Counted from the first letter of the stretch, positions 17,771 through 26,935 are shown. The stretch is 47,636 nucleotides of DNA from Flavobacteriaceae bacterium (GCA_028281065.1 JANQKN010000050.1:1-47636), one strand, 5' to 3'. The notes: generated by a model not told the origin, from the sequence alone. Made by a program: numbers and translations.

Positions 17771-18750
17771 TATTTGTTAAAATACTTCCATGTTATTTGC
17801 AGTCCATCGCTTACCGAAAATAAAGGGTCATACCCCATGAGTTTCCGTGCTTTGGAAATGTCTGCCAAAGAATCCCTTACGTCGCCTTTTCTTGGAGGCC
17901 CGTAAGTGGCTTCTATGTTTTTTTCGGAAATCCCTTTTAGGTCATTCCAAAGAGTATTAAGACTAATACGCTCTCCATAGGCAATATTGAAAACCTCGTT
18001 AACGGCTTCTTCTGGAGCAAAAAGTGCACGGATATTGGCCTGCACTGCGTTCTCTATAAAAGTGAAATCGCGGGTCTGCCCTCCATCTCCATGAATGGTA
18101 GGAGCTTCATGGTCCTTAGCAGCTTGCATAAACAACGGAATCACTGCAGCATAAGCTCCTTTTGGGCTTTGTTTGGGGCCAAATACATTAAAATAACGAA
18201 GTCCAATGGTAGGGGTTCCGTAGGTCTTATAAAAAACATCTGCATACAATTCGTTTACCAATTTGGTAACGGCATAGGGTGATAATGGCTTTCCTATATT
18301 GGGTTCCACCTTAGGCAAAGTTTTACTATCTCCATAGGTAGAGCTGGAAGCTGCGTATACCATCCGTTGTACAGTTTCACTTTCGTTTTGGGCTACCAGC
18401 ATATTCAAAAAACCAGATACATTTACAGCATTGGAAGTAGCTGGATCGTTAATGGACCTTGGAACTGAACCCAATGCGGCTTGATGGGAAACATAATCCA
18501 TCCCTTCCATCGCTTTCCTACAAATGGATAAATCGCGAATATCGCCTTTCATAAACTCGAAAGCAGGATTGTTTTCAAACTCGGTTAGGTTAGCTTTAAA
18601 GCCTGTAGCCAGATTATCTAGCACCCTTACTTTTTTGGCTCCGTGTGCCAATAGGTAGTGTACAATGTTAGAACCGATAAAACCGGCGCCTCCCGTAACC
18701 AAAAAAGTGTACTGGGAAAGGTCTTTTGTATGATATGGGGTTGTATACAT
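17770..18750 (-). CDS. NAD-dependent epimerase, probable UDP-GlcNAc/UDP-GlcNAcA 4-epimerase (WbpP/TviC type)
   Basis: A 326-residue extended SDR protein. It has VTGGAGFIGSNIVHYLLAHG at about 18-37, HQAALGSVPRSINDP near 94-108 (typical of the WbpP/WbgU group), the ASSSTYGD catalytic Ser region and SPYAVTKLVNELY with YxxxK. RYFNVFGPKQSPKGAYAAV binds the nucleotide sugar. It is directly paired, by a 1-base overlap, with a UDP-HexNAc dehydrogenase, as in the Vi-antigen tviB/tviC pair. The likely product is UDP-GalNAcA or UDP-GalNAc. Confidence 0.88.
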   Translation of the reverse strand: MYTTPYHTKDLSQYTFLVTGGAGFIGSNIVHYLLAHGAKKVRVLDNLATGFKANLTEFENNPAFEFMKGDIRDLSICRKAMEGMDYVSHQAALGSVPRSINDPATSNAVNVSGFLNMLVAQNESETVQRMVYAASSSTYGDSKTLPKVEPNIGKPLSPYAVTKLVNELYADVFYKTYGTPTIGLRYFNVFGPKQSPKGAYAAVIPLFMQAAKDHEAPTIHGDGGQTRDFTFIENAVQANIRALFAPEEAVNEVFNIAYGERISLNTLWNDLKGISEKNIEATYGPPRKGDVRDSLADISKARKLMGYDPLFSVSDGLQITWKYFNK

Positions 18751-20036
18751 TATAGTCTTCCGTCTATGATGGTTTTATCCAAAAATGATTTTACGTCGAA
18801 CACGACCGAATTTTCGTTTCGCAGTTCATTAAGATTCAAGTCGGCAAATTCTGCATGAGCTACTGCCAAAACAATGGCATCATAATCACCTTCCAAGGCA
18901 TCTGTTTTGGAAATCATGGATTTTCCAAATTCCTGGGATACCTCTGTTACATTGGCCCATGGGTCGTATATAGCTACGTCTAGATTGTATTTTTCCAGCT
19001 CGGTAATTACATCGATTACTTTACTGTTGCGGATATCTGGGCAGTTTTCCTTAAAAGTAATCCCTAACATCAACACCTTTCCATTCTTAACCTTACAATC
19101 TTTCTGAATCATTAACCGAACCACTTCCTGGGCCACATAATTACCCATGCCATCGTTCATTCTACGCCCTGCCAAAATAATTTCGGGGTTATACCCCTCT
19201 TCCATGGCTTTTTGTGCTAGATAGTAAGGATCTACACCAATACAGTGCCCGCCTACCAATCCTGGGGTGAATTTCAGGAAATTCCATTTGGTCCCTGCTG
19301 CTTCCAAAACATCCTGGGTGTCTATATCGAGCAACCTAAAAATTTTGGAAAGTTCGTTTACAAAGGCAATGTTGATGTCCCTTTGGGAGTTTTCGATCAC
19401 TTTGGCTGCTTCGGCTACTTTAATGGAGGGCGCTAAATGCGTCCCAGCAGTGATTACCGATGCATACAGATCGTCTATGTATTTTGCTACTTCTGGGGTA
19501 GATCCCGAAGTAACTTTTAAAATCTTGGTTACGGTATGTTCTTTATCCCCAGGGTTGATTCGTTCTGGCGAATATCCTGCATAAAAGTCCTTATTGAAAG
19601 TCATTCCAGAAACCCGCTCCAAAATAGGTACGCATACTTCTTCCGTTACCCCAGGGTATACCGTGGATTCGTAGATTACGATATCTCCAGTACTCATGGC
19701 TTTTCCTACCGTTTCACTGGCTTTTTCCAAGGGAATCAACACAGGTTGATTGTGTTTGTTGGTAGGCGTAGGTACTGTTACGATATAAACGGAAGCATCT
19801 TTTAAGATTTCTGCGTTATCGGTAACGATCAATCCCTTATCGTCTTGCAGATTCAATACCTGTTCCAATTGCTGGGTTGTAATTTCCAGGGTATGGTCTT
19901 TGGCTTTATTCAGTTCTGCTATTCGGTCCGCGTTGATATCGAACCCAATTACCTTGTATTTTTCAGCAAATGCTACGGCCAAAGGAAGGCCTACATAACC
20001 TAACCCTATAATGGCAATAGTTGGTTGTTCTTTCAT
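18750..20036 (-). CDS. Nucleotide sugar dehydrogenase (UDP-HexNAc 6-dehydrogenase, WbpO/TviB type)
   Basis: A 428-residue enzyme that oxidises C6 of a UDP-sugar with two NAD+. The N-terminal Rossmann motif is IGLGYVGLPLA at about 10-20. The catalytic Cys is in VGGHCIGVDPYYLAQKA near 262-278, and the TPGL and GRRMNDGM segments are typical of the UDP-N-acetyl branch. MLGITFKENCPDIRNSKV opens the C-terminal domain. Length and motifs fit WbpO/TviB rather than UDP-glucose dehydrogenase. With the adjacent epimerase it would supply an acidic HexNAcA sugar, explaining a negatively charged capsule. Confidence 0.92.
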   Translation of the reverse strand: MKEQPTIAIIGLGYVGLPLAVAFAEKYKVIGFDINADRIAELNKAKDHTLEITTQQLEQVLNLQDDKGLIVTDNAEILKDASVYIVTVPTPTNKHNQPVLIPLEKASETVGKAMSTGDIVIYESTVYPGVTEEVCVPILERVSGMTFNKDFYAGYSPERINPGDKEHTVTKILKVTSGSTPEVAKYIDDLYASVITAGTHLAPSIKVAEAAKVIENSQRDINIAFVNELSKIFRLLDIDTQDVLEAAGTKWNFLKFTPGLVGGHCIGVDPYYLAQKAMEEGYNPEIILAGRRMNDGMGNYVAQEVVRLMIQKDCKVKNGKVLMLGITFKENCPDIRNSKVIDVITELEKYNLDVAIYDPWANVTEVSQEFGKSMISKTDALEGDYDAIVLAVAHAEFADLNLNELRNENSVVFDVKSFLDKTIIDGRL

Positions 20037-20037
20037 G

Positions 20038-20631
20038 TTATTTTTTTGTAAAGGAGCTCCATAAATAGTTTATGTCCTTTCGTAAACTCCAATTTTTCAC
20101 GTATTCTTTATTGATCTTAACTTTGTCTGGCCAAACCACCTCATCGTTGTAGGCAGTGGGATTTTCTTGTTGAAGCAACAAAGCATCTTCGTTTTTATAC
20201 TTAATGGTTGCTGGACCTGTAAGTCCTGGCTTTACAGAAAGCACTATTCGGTCTTCCCCTTTTAGTTCGTCTGCATACCCCGGGATATCCGGTCTGGGGC
20301 CTACCCAGCTCATATCGCCTTTCAGGATATTGAACAGTTGGGGGATTTCATCCAGTTTGGTCTTTCGCAACCAAGTTCCAAACCGGGTTTCGTTCTTTTT
20401 AATGTCCAATATATCTGTATGGCCTTCTCCCTTTAATGACCTGATTTTATAGAGCTTAAAAAGATTGCCATGCAACCCTACCCGATCCTGAGCAAAAAGC
20501 CCCTTTTTACCTGTGGACAACCAAGCCATAAAGAGCAGCAAAATTAAAGGAAATATCACAAATGGGAGTACGATGATAGAAATAGATATATCGAAAATTC
20601 GTTTTGTGTTTTTTTGTTTTGAAGTGAGCAT
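20038..20631 (-). CDS. Initiating sugar phosphotransferase (phosphoglycosyl transferase, PglC/WcaJ C-terminal type)
   Basis: A 197-residue small polyprenol-phosphate phosphoglycosyl transferase with only the catalytic part of WcaJ. KRIFDISISIIVLPFVIFPLILLLFMAW at about 10-37 is the re-entrant membrane helix. YKIRSLKGE binds substrate, KLDEIPQLFNILKGDMSWVGPRP near 91-113 has the catalytic Asp-Glu pair, and VKPGLTGPATI follows. It transfers a sugar-1-phosphate to undecaprenyl phosphate and starts repeat-unit synthesis. It is 1 nt from the dehydrogenase gene. Confidence 0.93.
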   Translation of the reverse strand: MLTSKQKNTKRIFDISISIIVLPFVIFPLILLLFMAWLSTGKKGLFAQDRVGLHGNLFKLYKIRSLKGEGHTDILDIKKNETRFGTWLRKTKLDEIPQLFNILKGDMSWVGPRPDIPGYADELKGEDRIVLSVKPGLTGPATIKYKNEDALLLQQENPTAYNDEVVWPDKVKINKEYVKNWSLRKDINYLWSSFTKK

Positions 20632-20661
20632 AAGGATATGCTATTTTTCCTATGGGTCTCT

Positions 20662-23127
20662 TTATTTCCTTCGGAAAATATTGAAAAACCGTTGCAACCA
20701 AGATTTCTTTTCCTCTTCTTCATGATATCCGTGGCCATAACCATAGCCATAACCGTAACCATAGCCATAACCATATCCGTACCCATAGCCATATTTGGCT
20801 CGGCCTTCGAAGAAGTTTAGCACAAAACTAATATTGGAAATCTCCTTGTTCTTGTATTTTTCGTTGATTAAGCCGAACATCCCCCGCTTGGTATAGTTCT
20901 GACGTACCATATAGATCGTGGCATCGGCAAATTTTAACAGCTCCAAAGAGTCCGAAACCAATCCCAGTGGAGGGGAATCCAGTACGATATAATCGTATTG
21001 TTGCTTTAAGTTACGTATCAACTCTTCCATTTGCTCCCCCATTAATAGTTCGGAAGGGTTTGGAGGTATGGGACCTGCGGTAATGACATCCAAAGAGGGT
21101 ACCGAGGTTTTCTGAATGATCTCATCCACACCAGCATTACCAATAAGGTAATTAACCACCCCTAGATCATTATTAATGTTGAAATCACCAAAAATTTTGG
21201 GTTTTCTTAAATCCAATCCAACCAAGACTGTTTTCTTTTCGCTCAATGCAAAGACGGAAGCAATATTGATGGAACAGAACGTTTTCCCTTCCCCACTTAT
21301 GGAAGAAGTTACCAAAACAGTTTTGGCTCCTTCTATCCCCTGTTTTTTATAAATAAACTGAAGACTGGAACGCAATGCCCTAAATGCTTCAGCTATTGCA
21401 GATTTGGGTTTGCTTATTACGGCTAAGTTGTTTTCCAACCTACTCTTTCCAATAATCCCCAAAATCGGGATCTTGGAAAGCCGCTCAATATCTTTTACAC
21501 TATGGATCTTCGTGTCGAAGAACACACGGACAAACACAAACAAAAACGGTACGAAAAACCCGAATAGTGCCGCCATGATATAATTAAGTTGCGTATTGGG
21601 GCCTACCCTTCCGCCACCTGTATCCTTGGCAGAGTCTATAATCAATACATCACTTACGTTGGCCGCTTTCACCAAATTGGCCTCACTTCTCTTCGACAAG
21701 AATAGGTTATAGGTATTCTGACTCAGTTGGTACCTGCGTTCTATTTTAATAAGTTCTTGTTGCTCCTTGGGAAGCCTTCTAATTTCTGCTTCGTATTTGG
21801 CAATCTCTCCGTTTATTCGAGTAAGTTCTTGGTTTTTTAACCCTTTACTGCTTGTAATATTTTCCAACAATACACGCTTGATCGCATCTATCTGCCGATC
21901 GATATCATCAAAAATAGGGGCTCCTTCCCTATAGGAATATTCCAAGGTGCTTCGCTCCTGCGCCTTGCTAACAATTTGCGCTACCCCATTGCTAATACTG
22001 CTTTCTGTAATTCCAGCTACAGAAGGAGCAGGCACTTCTTTATAATCGGTTCGGGTTATCAGGTAATTTTCAAGAACATTGTAGTAATTGAGTTCCCTAT
22101 TTACGCGCTCTTTGCTTACATCAAGCCCGTTCAACTTATTATTTATTTCCCTTCCTTCTTCGTCCAGGTTAAAGATGGCATTTCGATCTTTATAATCGTT
22201 CAGCTCATTTTCTACATCCAACAACTCCTGGGATTTGGCACTTAGGCTACTATCAATAAACCGAATGGTTTTGGTAGCAAACAGGTTTTTACGCGCAAGC
22301 ATATCATCGCTCAAAGTCCTAACAGACATATTCAGATAATCTACCAACTTCGCTTTATTGGTCCCTGTTTTGCGCATTTTTAGTATGGAAGACCCATTGG
22401 ACTCGGGCACTACCACTATTCTGGAATTTCGTGCTACTGCTGCATTAAAGCTTAAAAAATTGAAGTAATAGGGATGCCCCACAGCAATAGGACTGCTATA
22501 AGGGTCACGAAAGACGGTACCACTAAAAAAGGGTAATTTTATAGGTTCCCCTACCTTAAATTCCTGACTGAATTGTTGTGCCTCGACATTGCGCCTGGTA
22601 AAATTCTTCGTTTTGTCGTAAAACTGCATTCGTTTTCTACCCCCCTGTTCAAAGGCGATTTCGAGACTAAATGTTGTGGTATCCTTAAATTTAACGGTGA
22701 AAAGGTTATTAAGAACCTGGGGCTGGGTAGTGTCTACTTTAATGTAAAACGGTACCCTTTTGTAAGCGTCTACTTTTTTATACTCGCCATCCATCCAATA
22801 GGTAAGGTAATACTGAAGCCGCTCCACCACCTTTTCGTTATGCGTTCTCGATTTTAAGGTAGTAAGTGCTGTATTTACTTTATCGGTAGTCCCTCCCCAA
22901 TTAAAGGTTAGACTCGTATTGGTTGTAAAGAAAGGGTTTTGATCGTCCTTTATAGAAATCGTGTTCCCTATGGAATAAATGGGAAGCTTTCTAACATTAA
23001 TGTAATAGGCAATTCCAAAGGCAATGGCCAATGAAATTAAAAACAAAGGCCAATAGCTTAAGAGCTTAATAAGAAAGCCCTTAAAATCGAATGTTGTTTC
23101 TGCTTCTTTTATCTCGAATTCTTCCAC
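20662..23127 (-). CDS. wzc: Polysaccharide copolymerase / bacterial tyrosine autokinase (Wzc) with a Tyr-Gly tail
   Basis: An 821-residue inner-membrane protein. A first membrane helix near 24-46 is followed by a large periplasmic Wzz-like domain with coiled coil (about 270-490), a second helix near 520-540 (YIMAALFGFFVPFLFVFVRVFF), and a cytoplasmic BY-kinase. Walker A is SGEGKT at about 611-616, Walker A' VLVGLDLRKP, and Walker B YIVLDSPP. The tail has ten Tyr-Gly dipeptides at 779-798, then HGYH and an acidic/basic end; this is the expected autophosphorylation cluster. In Wzc, phosphorylation controls oligomerisation and chain length. It lies 10 nt after wza. Confidence 0.95.
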   Translation of the reverse strand: MEEFEIKEAETTFDFKGFLIKLLSYWPLFLISLAIAFGIAYYINVRKLPIYSIGNTISIKDDQNPFFTTNTSLTFNWGGTTDKVNTALTTLKSRTHNEKVVERLQYYLTYWMDGEYKKVDAYKRVPFYIKVDTTQPQVLNNLFTVKFKDTTTFSLEIAFEQGGRKRMQFYDKTKNFTRRNVEAQQFSQEFKVGEPIKLPFFSGTVFRDPYSSPIAVGHPYYFNFLSFNAAVARNSRIVVVPESNGSSILKMRKTGTNKAKLVDYLNMSVRTLSDDMLARKNLFATKTIRFIDSSLSAKSQELLDVENELNDYKDRNAIFNLDEEGREINNKLNGLDVSKERVNRELNYYNVLENYLITRTDYKEVPAPSVAGITESSISNGVAQIVSKAQERSTLEYSYREGAPIFDDIDRQIDAIKRVLLENITSSKGLKNQELTRINGEIAKYEAEIRRLPKEQQELIKIERRYQLSQNTYNLFLSKRSEANLVKAANVSDVLIIDSAKDTGGGRVGPNTQLNYIMAALFGFFVPFLFVFVRVFFDTKIHSVKDIERLSKIPILGIIGKSRLENNLAVISKPKSAIAEAFRALRSSLQFIYKKQGIEGAKTVLVTSSISGEGKTFCSINIASVFALSEKKTVLVGLDLRKPKIFGDFNINNDLGVVNYLIGNAGVDEIIQKTSVPSLDVITAGPIPPNPSELLMGEQMEELIRNLKQQYDYIVLDSPPLGLVSDSLELLKFADATIYMVRQNYTKRGMFGLINEKYKNKEISNISFVLNFFEGRAKYGYGYGYGYGYGYGYGYGYGHGYHEEEEKKSWLQRFFNIFRRK
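20725..20793 (-). repeat. wzc: Hexanucleotide-type repeat encoding the Wzc (Tyr-Gly)10 tail
   Basis: Ten Tyr-Gly codon pairs in a row followed by His-Gly-Tyr. Third positions vary (TAT/TAC, GGC/GGT/GGA/GGG), so the tract is selected as protein but could still slip. Length changes in multiples of 6 bp would keep the frame. Confidence 0.9.
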
Positions 23128-23137
23128 GATAGTACAG

Positions 23138-23932
23138 CTATAGCCTTACAAATAATAAAATTGTTGTGGTTAAGGCAGTAACCACACTCAAAATAGTCGT
23201 AAGTGATTGCAACCCTGTAGTACCCGTTCCCAATGTCTTTTGCGGCAAGGGGTTTATAATAATCTGGTCATTGGGCTGAATGTAATAATAAGGGGAGTTC
23301 ATGGCATCTATAGAAGTTAGGTCTATATGATGCACCTTCTGCCCCAACGGATATTGCCTAATGATAATGACATCGGTTTTATCGCCCGTTACAGGGATAT
23401 CCCCACTATTACCAATAGCTTCCATAATGGTTGCCTGGTCCCTATAAATGATATTGGATCCCGGTCGGCGGATTTCCCCGTTAATTGTATAACGGATCCC
23501 CACCAGTTTTACCGTAATAAATAAGTTGGATTCTTCTTTAAAATAATCCTTCAATAACCTTTCTTCTATAGATTTCCTTACCTCATCCAACGTAAGCCCC
23601 AAAACGGGGATCTCCCCTAGTAAAGGAACACGTATGTTTCCACGTGCATCTACCTTAAAACCCTCATAATACAAACTTGATTCGTTCGAGGCATTGGGGT
23701 TGGTATCTTCCACAGGATTAAAGATAGACGCCAACTGATCGTCCAATGCTTTCACCCTTACACTAATAAGATCGTTGGCTTGCAATCGATACGCATCTTG
23801 TGTCTTCCGTATAGGGAGCAAACTGTCTTTTTGTTGCTCATTTTCCTGGAGGTAAGTAATTCTTTTTAGAGGAACGCAAGAAGATAAACAAACCACTACC
23901 AAAAGGAAATAAACTAAATGCTGGATCTTCAT
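23138..23932 (-). CDS. wza: Outer-membrane polysaccharide export lipoprotein (Wza family)
   Basis: A 264-residue protein with a lipoprotein signal: hydrophobic LVYFLLVVVCL then lipobox LSSC, Cys19 being the lipid anchor. The Poly_export domain is seen as YRLQANDLISVRVKALD at about 48-64, and SLBB-like segments as VRVPLLGEIPVLGLTLDEVR (starting IRVPL) and TINGEIRRPGSNIIY. A hydrophobic C-terminal stretch (LTTILSVVTALTTTILLFVRL) is the probable outer-membrane helix. It forms the export pore for the polymer and is the first gene of the polysaccharide operon, directly upstream of wzc. Confidence 0.93.
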   Translation of the reverse strand: MKIQHLVYFLLVVVCLSSCVPLKRITYLQENEQQKDSLLPIRKTQDAYRLQANDLISVRVKALDDQLASIFNPVEDTNPNASNESSLYYEGFKVDARGNIRVPLLGEIPVLGLTLDEVRKSIEERLLKDYFKEESNLFITVKLVGIRYTINGEIRRPGSNIIYRDQATIMEAIGNSGDIPVTGDKTDVIIIRQYPLGQKVHHIDLTSIDAMNSPYYYIQPNDQIIINPLPQKTLGTGTTGLQSLTTILSVVTALTTTILLFVRL

Positions 23933-23955
23933 TACAAGATTGGGTTGTTAATGGA

Positions 23956-23963
23956 CAAATATA
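23956..23963 (-). promoter_or_regulatory. Candidate -7 box (TATATTTG) for the wza polysaccharide operon
   Basis: Exact TAnnTTTG match on the minus strand, 23 nt before the wza ATG. I saw no convincing TTG -33 element, so the promoter may need an activator. The long run of overlapping genes downstream suggests this is the main promoter of the capsule operon. Confidence 0.45.
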
Positions 23964-24033
23964 GCGTAACCTAGCTAATAATGAAACATATTTTACTTTT
24001 CCTCTCCAAAATGCCGTTAATTTGCAGCAAAGC

Positions 24034-25899
24034 ATGAAAATGAATTACCTCTCGGTAGAACAAATAGCAAAATCGTATGGGGAAAGGGTCCTTTTCCGAA
24101 ATATTTCCTTTGGTATTAATGAAGGCCAAAAAATAGGTTTTGTAGCCAAAAACGGTACTGGAAAAACATCCTTACTCAACATTCTTTCCGGCAAGGAAAG
24201 ACCCGATGAAGGGAAAGTGGTATACCGAAAAAACCTGAGTGTTGCCTTCCTTTCACAAGAACCCAACCTAAATCCAGAACTTACCGTAGAGGAAACCATT
24301 TTTTCTTCCGAAAAACCCATCTTAAAGGTGATTGCCAACTATGAAAAGGCATTAAAAAATCCTGATGATGCCGAGCAACTCCAAAATACATTCGATGCTA
24401 TGGATGCTGCACAGGCTTGGGATTTCGAGACGACTTACAAACAAATCCTTTTTAGGCTGAAACTGGAAGACCTTTCGCAAAAGGTATCCAACTTAAGCGG
24501 AGGGCAGAAAAAGCGATTGGCTCTTGCCAATGCATTGCTTGCACAACCCAACCTGCTTATCATGGATGAGCCCACCAACCATTTGGACCTGGAAATGATT
24601 GAATGGCTCGAAGCGTTTTTTGCCAAAGAAAACATAACCCTTTTCATGGTTACCCACGATCGGTACTTTTTGGAACGGGTCTGTAATGAAATTGTTGAAT
24701 TGGACGAGGGAAACCTCTATAGCTACAAAGGCAATTACAGTTATTATTTGGAAAAGCGCAATGCCCGTATCGAAAACTTTGAAACGGAAACGGCCAAAGC
24801 CAAACAACTGTATAAGAAAGAACTGGATTGGATGCGTCGGCAACCCAAAGCCCGAACCACCAAAAGCAAGTCGCGTATCGATGATTTTCACGAAATAAAA
24901 TCAAGAGCTCATCAACGCCGAAAGGATCACGAAATACAGCTGGAATTGAACATGGAGCGACTGGGAACCAAAGTGGTGGAACTGCATTCCATTTCTAAGT
25001 CTTTTGGTGAAAAAGTGCTTATCAGTAAATTCGATTACAACTTCCTACGAGGCGAACGGGTGGGTATCATTGGTAAAAACGGAACCGGAAAATCCACCTT
25101 CCTGAATATCATGACAGGGGGCTTGCTCCCTGACACGGGAAAAGTAGTGATTGGGGAAACCGTAAAGTTTGGATATTATACCCAACAGGGAATCTCATTA
25201 AAGGAAGGGCAAAAAGTAATAGACGTTGTTCGGGAGTTTGGGGATTATATCCCTTTAAAAAAAGGAAGGCAAATATCGGCCCAGCAGTTACTGGAGCGGT
25301 TTTTATTCGATCGTAAAAAACAGTACGATTTTGTAGAAAAGCTAAGTGGCGGGGAACGGAAACGCCTCTATTTGTGTACCGTTCTTATAAAAAACCCCAA
25401 TTTCCTTATCCTGGATGAACCTACCAATGATCTCGACATTGTAACACTAAATGTATTGGAAAACTTCTTGTTGGATTTCCCAGGTTGCTTAATCGTTGTA
25501 TCCCACGACCGTTATTTTATGGATAAGATCGTGGATCACCTTTTTGTGTTCCGCGGAGACGGCGTTGTCGATGACTTTCCTGGCAACTATACCGACTTTA
25601 GGGCCTACGAAGACAGTGCTCCCAAGGAAAAGGAATCCTCCGCATCCAAACCCAAAAAGGAGTGGAAACTGGACAAAAACAAGGCAAAACTCACCTATAA
25701 CGAACAGAAAGAATACAACAAGCTAGAAAAGGAGATTGCCAAACTCGAAAAACAAAAAGAAGAGTTGCAGCACCAATTTGCTACAGAGAATTGGGATACC
25801 GAAGAGATCAACAAGCAATCATTGCTTCTTAAAGAAATCATAGACCAAATAGAAGAAAAGACCGAACGGTGGTTCGAGCTGTCTGCCAAACTGGAGTAA
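24034..25899 (+). CDS. ABC-F family ATPase (Uup-like)
   Basis: About 621 residues from the ATG at 24034 (an ATG two codons later is equally possible; the upstream TTG at 24022 is unlikely). Two ABC domains are in tandem without membrane segments. The first has Walker A AKNGTGKTS, signature LSGGQKKR and Walker B LLIMDEPTNHLD. The second has GKNGTGKST, LSGGERKR and FLILDEPTNDLD. The linker at about 240-310 is highly charged, and the C-terminal 90 residues form a Lys/Glu coiled coil as in Uup. ABC-F proteins act on the ribosome or, for Uup, affect transposon excision. It is divergent from wza. Confidence 0.93.
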   Translation: MKMNYLSVEQIAKSYGERVLFRNISFGINEGQKIGFVAKNGTGKTSLLNILSGKERPDEGKVVYRKNLSVAFLSQEPNLNPELTVEETIFSSEKPILKVIANYEKALKNPDDAEQLQNTFDAMDAAQAWDFETTYKQILFRLKLEDLSQKVSNLSGGQKKRLALANALLAQPNLLIMDEPTNHLDLEMIEWLEAFFAKENITLFMVTHDRYFLERVCNEIVELDEGNLYSYKGNYSYYLEKRNARIENFETETAKAKQLYKKELDWMRRQPKARTTKSKSRIDDFHEIKSRAHQRRKDHEIQLELNMERLGTKVVELHSISKSFGEKVLISKFDYNFLRGERVGIIGKNGTGKSTFLNIMTGGLLPDTGKVVIGETVKFGYYTQQGISLKEGQKVIDVVREFGDYIPLKKGRQISAQQLLERFLFDRKKQYDFVEKLSGGERKRLYLCTVLIKNPNFLILDEPTNDLDIVTLNVLENFLLDFPGCLIVVSHDRYFMDKIVDHLFVFRGDGVVDDFPGNYTDFRAYEDSAPKEKESSASKPKKEWKLDKNKAKLTYNEQKEYNKLEKEIAKLEKQKEELQHQFATENWDTEEINKQSLLLKEIIDQIEEKTERWFELSAKLE

Positions 25900-25901
25900 C
25901 C

Positions 25902-26672
25902 ATGCGGTATCAAATTTCGGCCTATATAAAATACCTGAGCCGCTCCACAAACCAACATGGGGTACACTCCCCCTTTGTTTTCGATTTGGTCACCCAGTGT
26001 TTTTACGACAAAAAGAAATATCCTCAATATGCTACGCTCACTAAGCATCGCAAAGCCCTTTTAAAAAACAAAGACACCATAGAAGTAGTAGATTTTGGTG
26101 CAGGTTCCCGTGTTTTCAAGGGAAATAATAGGCTAGTATCAAAAATTGCCAAAAATGCAGGCATTGCACCAAAAAGACAACGATTGTTGTTTCGGTTGGT
26201 TCAATATTTCAACTCCAAAGAGGTTTTGGAACTGGGTACTTCCGTGGGGCTTGGAACCATTGCATTGGCTTTGGGAAATAACAATGCAAATATTCAAACA
26301 GTGGAAGGGTGCCCCAACACGTCTAAAGTGGCACAATCTTATTTCGATCGGTTTAATACAACGAACATTCAACTACACACCCAAACCTTTCCGTCTTTTT
26401 TTGAAAGCCCTACGACTTCCTTCGATCTTGTATATATAGATGGCAACCATAGCAAAGAAAGTACCCTATCCTATTTCCACGCGCTATTGAACCATGTTCA
26501 CAATGATACCGTGCTCATTTTTGATGATATCTACTGGAGTCCGGATATGACAAGTGCCTGGAACGAAATCATACTACACGAAAAGGTGACAGTGAGTATT
26601 GATACATTTCAATGGGGATTGGTTTTTTTCAGAAAAGAACAATCCAAACAACATTTCACCATTCGTTTGTAA
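25902..26672 (+). CDS. Class I SAM-dependent methyltransferase (Methyltransf_24-like)
   Basis: 256 residues from ATG 25902, two bases after the ABC-F stop, so the two are co-transcribed; an in-frame non-ATG start upstream would overlap ABC-F. VLELGTSVGLGTIALALG at about 107-124 is the SAM-binding loop, QTVEGCP carries the acidic residue, and LVYIDGNHSKESTLSYFHALL near 175-195 is typical of the O-methyltransferase-like Methyltransf_24 group. VLIFDDIYWSPDMTSAW follows. Substrate unknown. The N-terminal motif STNQHGVHSPFVFD is conserved in Bacteroidota members as far as I recall. Confidence 0.82.
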   Translation: MRYQISAYIKYLSRSTNQHGVHSPFVFDLVTQCFYDKKKYPQYATLTKHRKALLKNKDTIEVVDFGAGSRVFKGNNRLVSKIAKNAGIAPKRQRLLFRLVQYFNSKEVLELGTSVGLGTIALALGNNNANIQTVEGCPNTSKVAQSYFDRFNTTNIQLHTQTFPSFFESPTTSFDLVYIDGNHSKESTLSYFHALLNHVHNDTVLIFDDIYWSPDMTSAWNEIILHEKVTVSIDTFQWGLVFFRKEQSKQHFTIRL

Positions 26673-26699
26673 CAACTGTAGTATATTTACGTACCTTAG
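26667..26699 (+). promoter_or_regulatory. Candidate promoter TTG-N22-TACCTTAG
   Basis: TTG at 26667-26669 and a near-match to TAnnTTTG at 26692-26699, 32 nt before the small membrane protein at 26732. The -7 box has A in place of the third T, as does the promoter of the second small gene. Confidence 0.35.
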
Positions 26700-26731
26700 A
26701 AATTCATCACATATGTGTTAAAACTAGTACT

Positions 26732-26893
26732 ATGATTTGGATCGGTATACTTTTCTTACTCCTGCTTTTCTTTAAACAAGCACATTCAAAGCATAGGAAT
26801 ACACGGGGATTGAGCAACAGGGGACACTTTTCTGCTAGTTACAAGGAGAAGCGAAGAATACGGGAAGAAGAAAAAGAAGCTGAAGAAGGATAG
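26732..26893 (+). CDS. Small single-pass membrane protein (53 aa) with charged tail
   Basis: A 53-residue protein from ATG 26732. Residues 1-15 form one hydrophobic segment (IWIGILFLLLLFF), then a strongly charged tail of Lys, Arg and Glu. Its tail pattern F-x3-Y-K-E-K-R-R-x2-EEE resembles that of the next gene (F-x3-Y-Y-E-R-K-K-x2-EEQ), so the two look like diverged paralogues. The orientation with a basic cytoplasmic tail is inferred. I do not recognise the family. A longer frame open from 26612 overlaps the methyltransferase and is less likely. Confidence 0.55.
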   Translation: MIWIGILFLLLLFFKQAHSKHRNTRGLSNRGHFSASYKEKRRIREEEKEAEEG

Positions 26894-26935
26894 ATTCTTA
26901 TTACAAAAGTTTTTACAATCAAAAAATGCCATCGT

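Noticed and set aside
1-23932. Wzx flippase or Wzy polymerase in the polysaccharide locus
   Set aside because: No gene in the stretch has the 10-14 membrane helices expected. The only multi-pass transporter is the Wzm permease.
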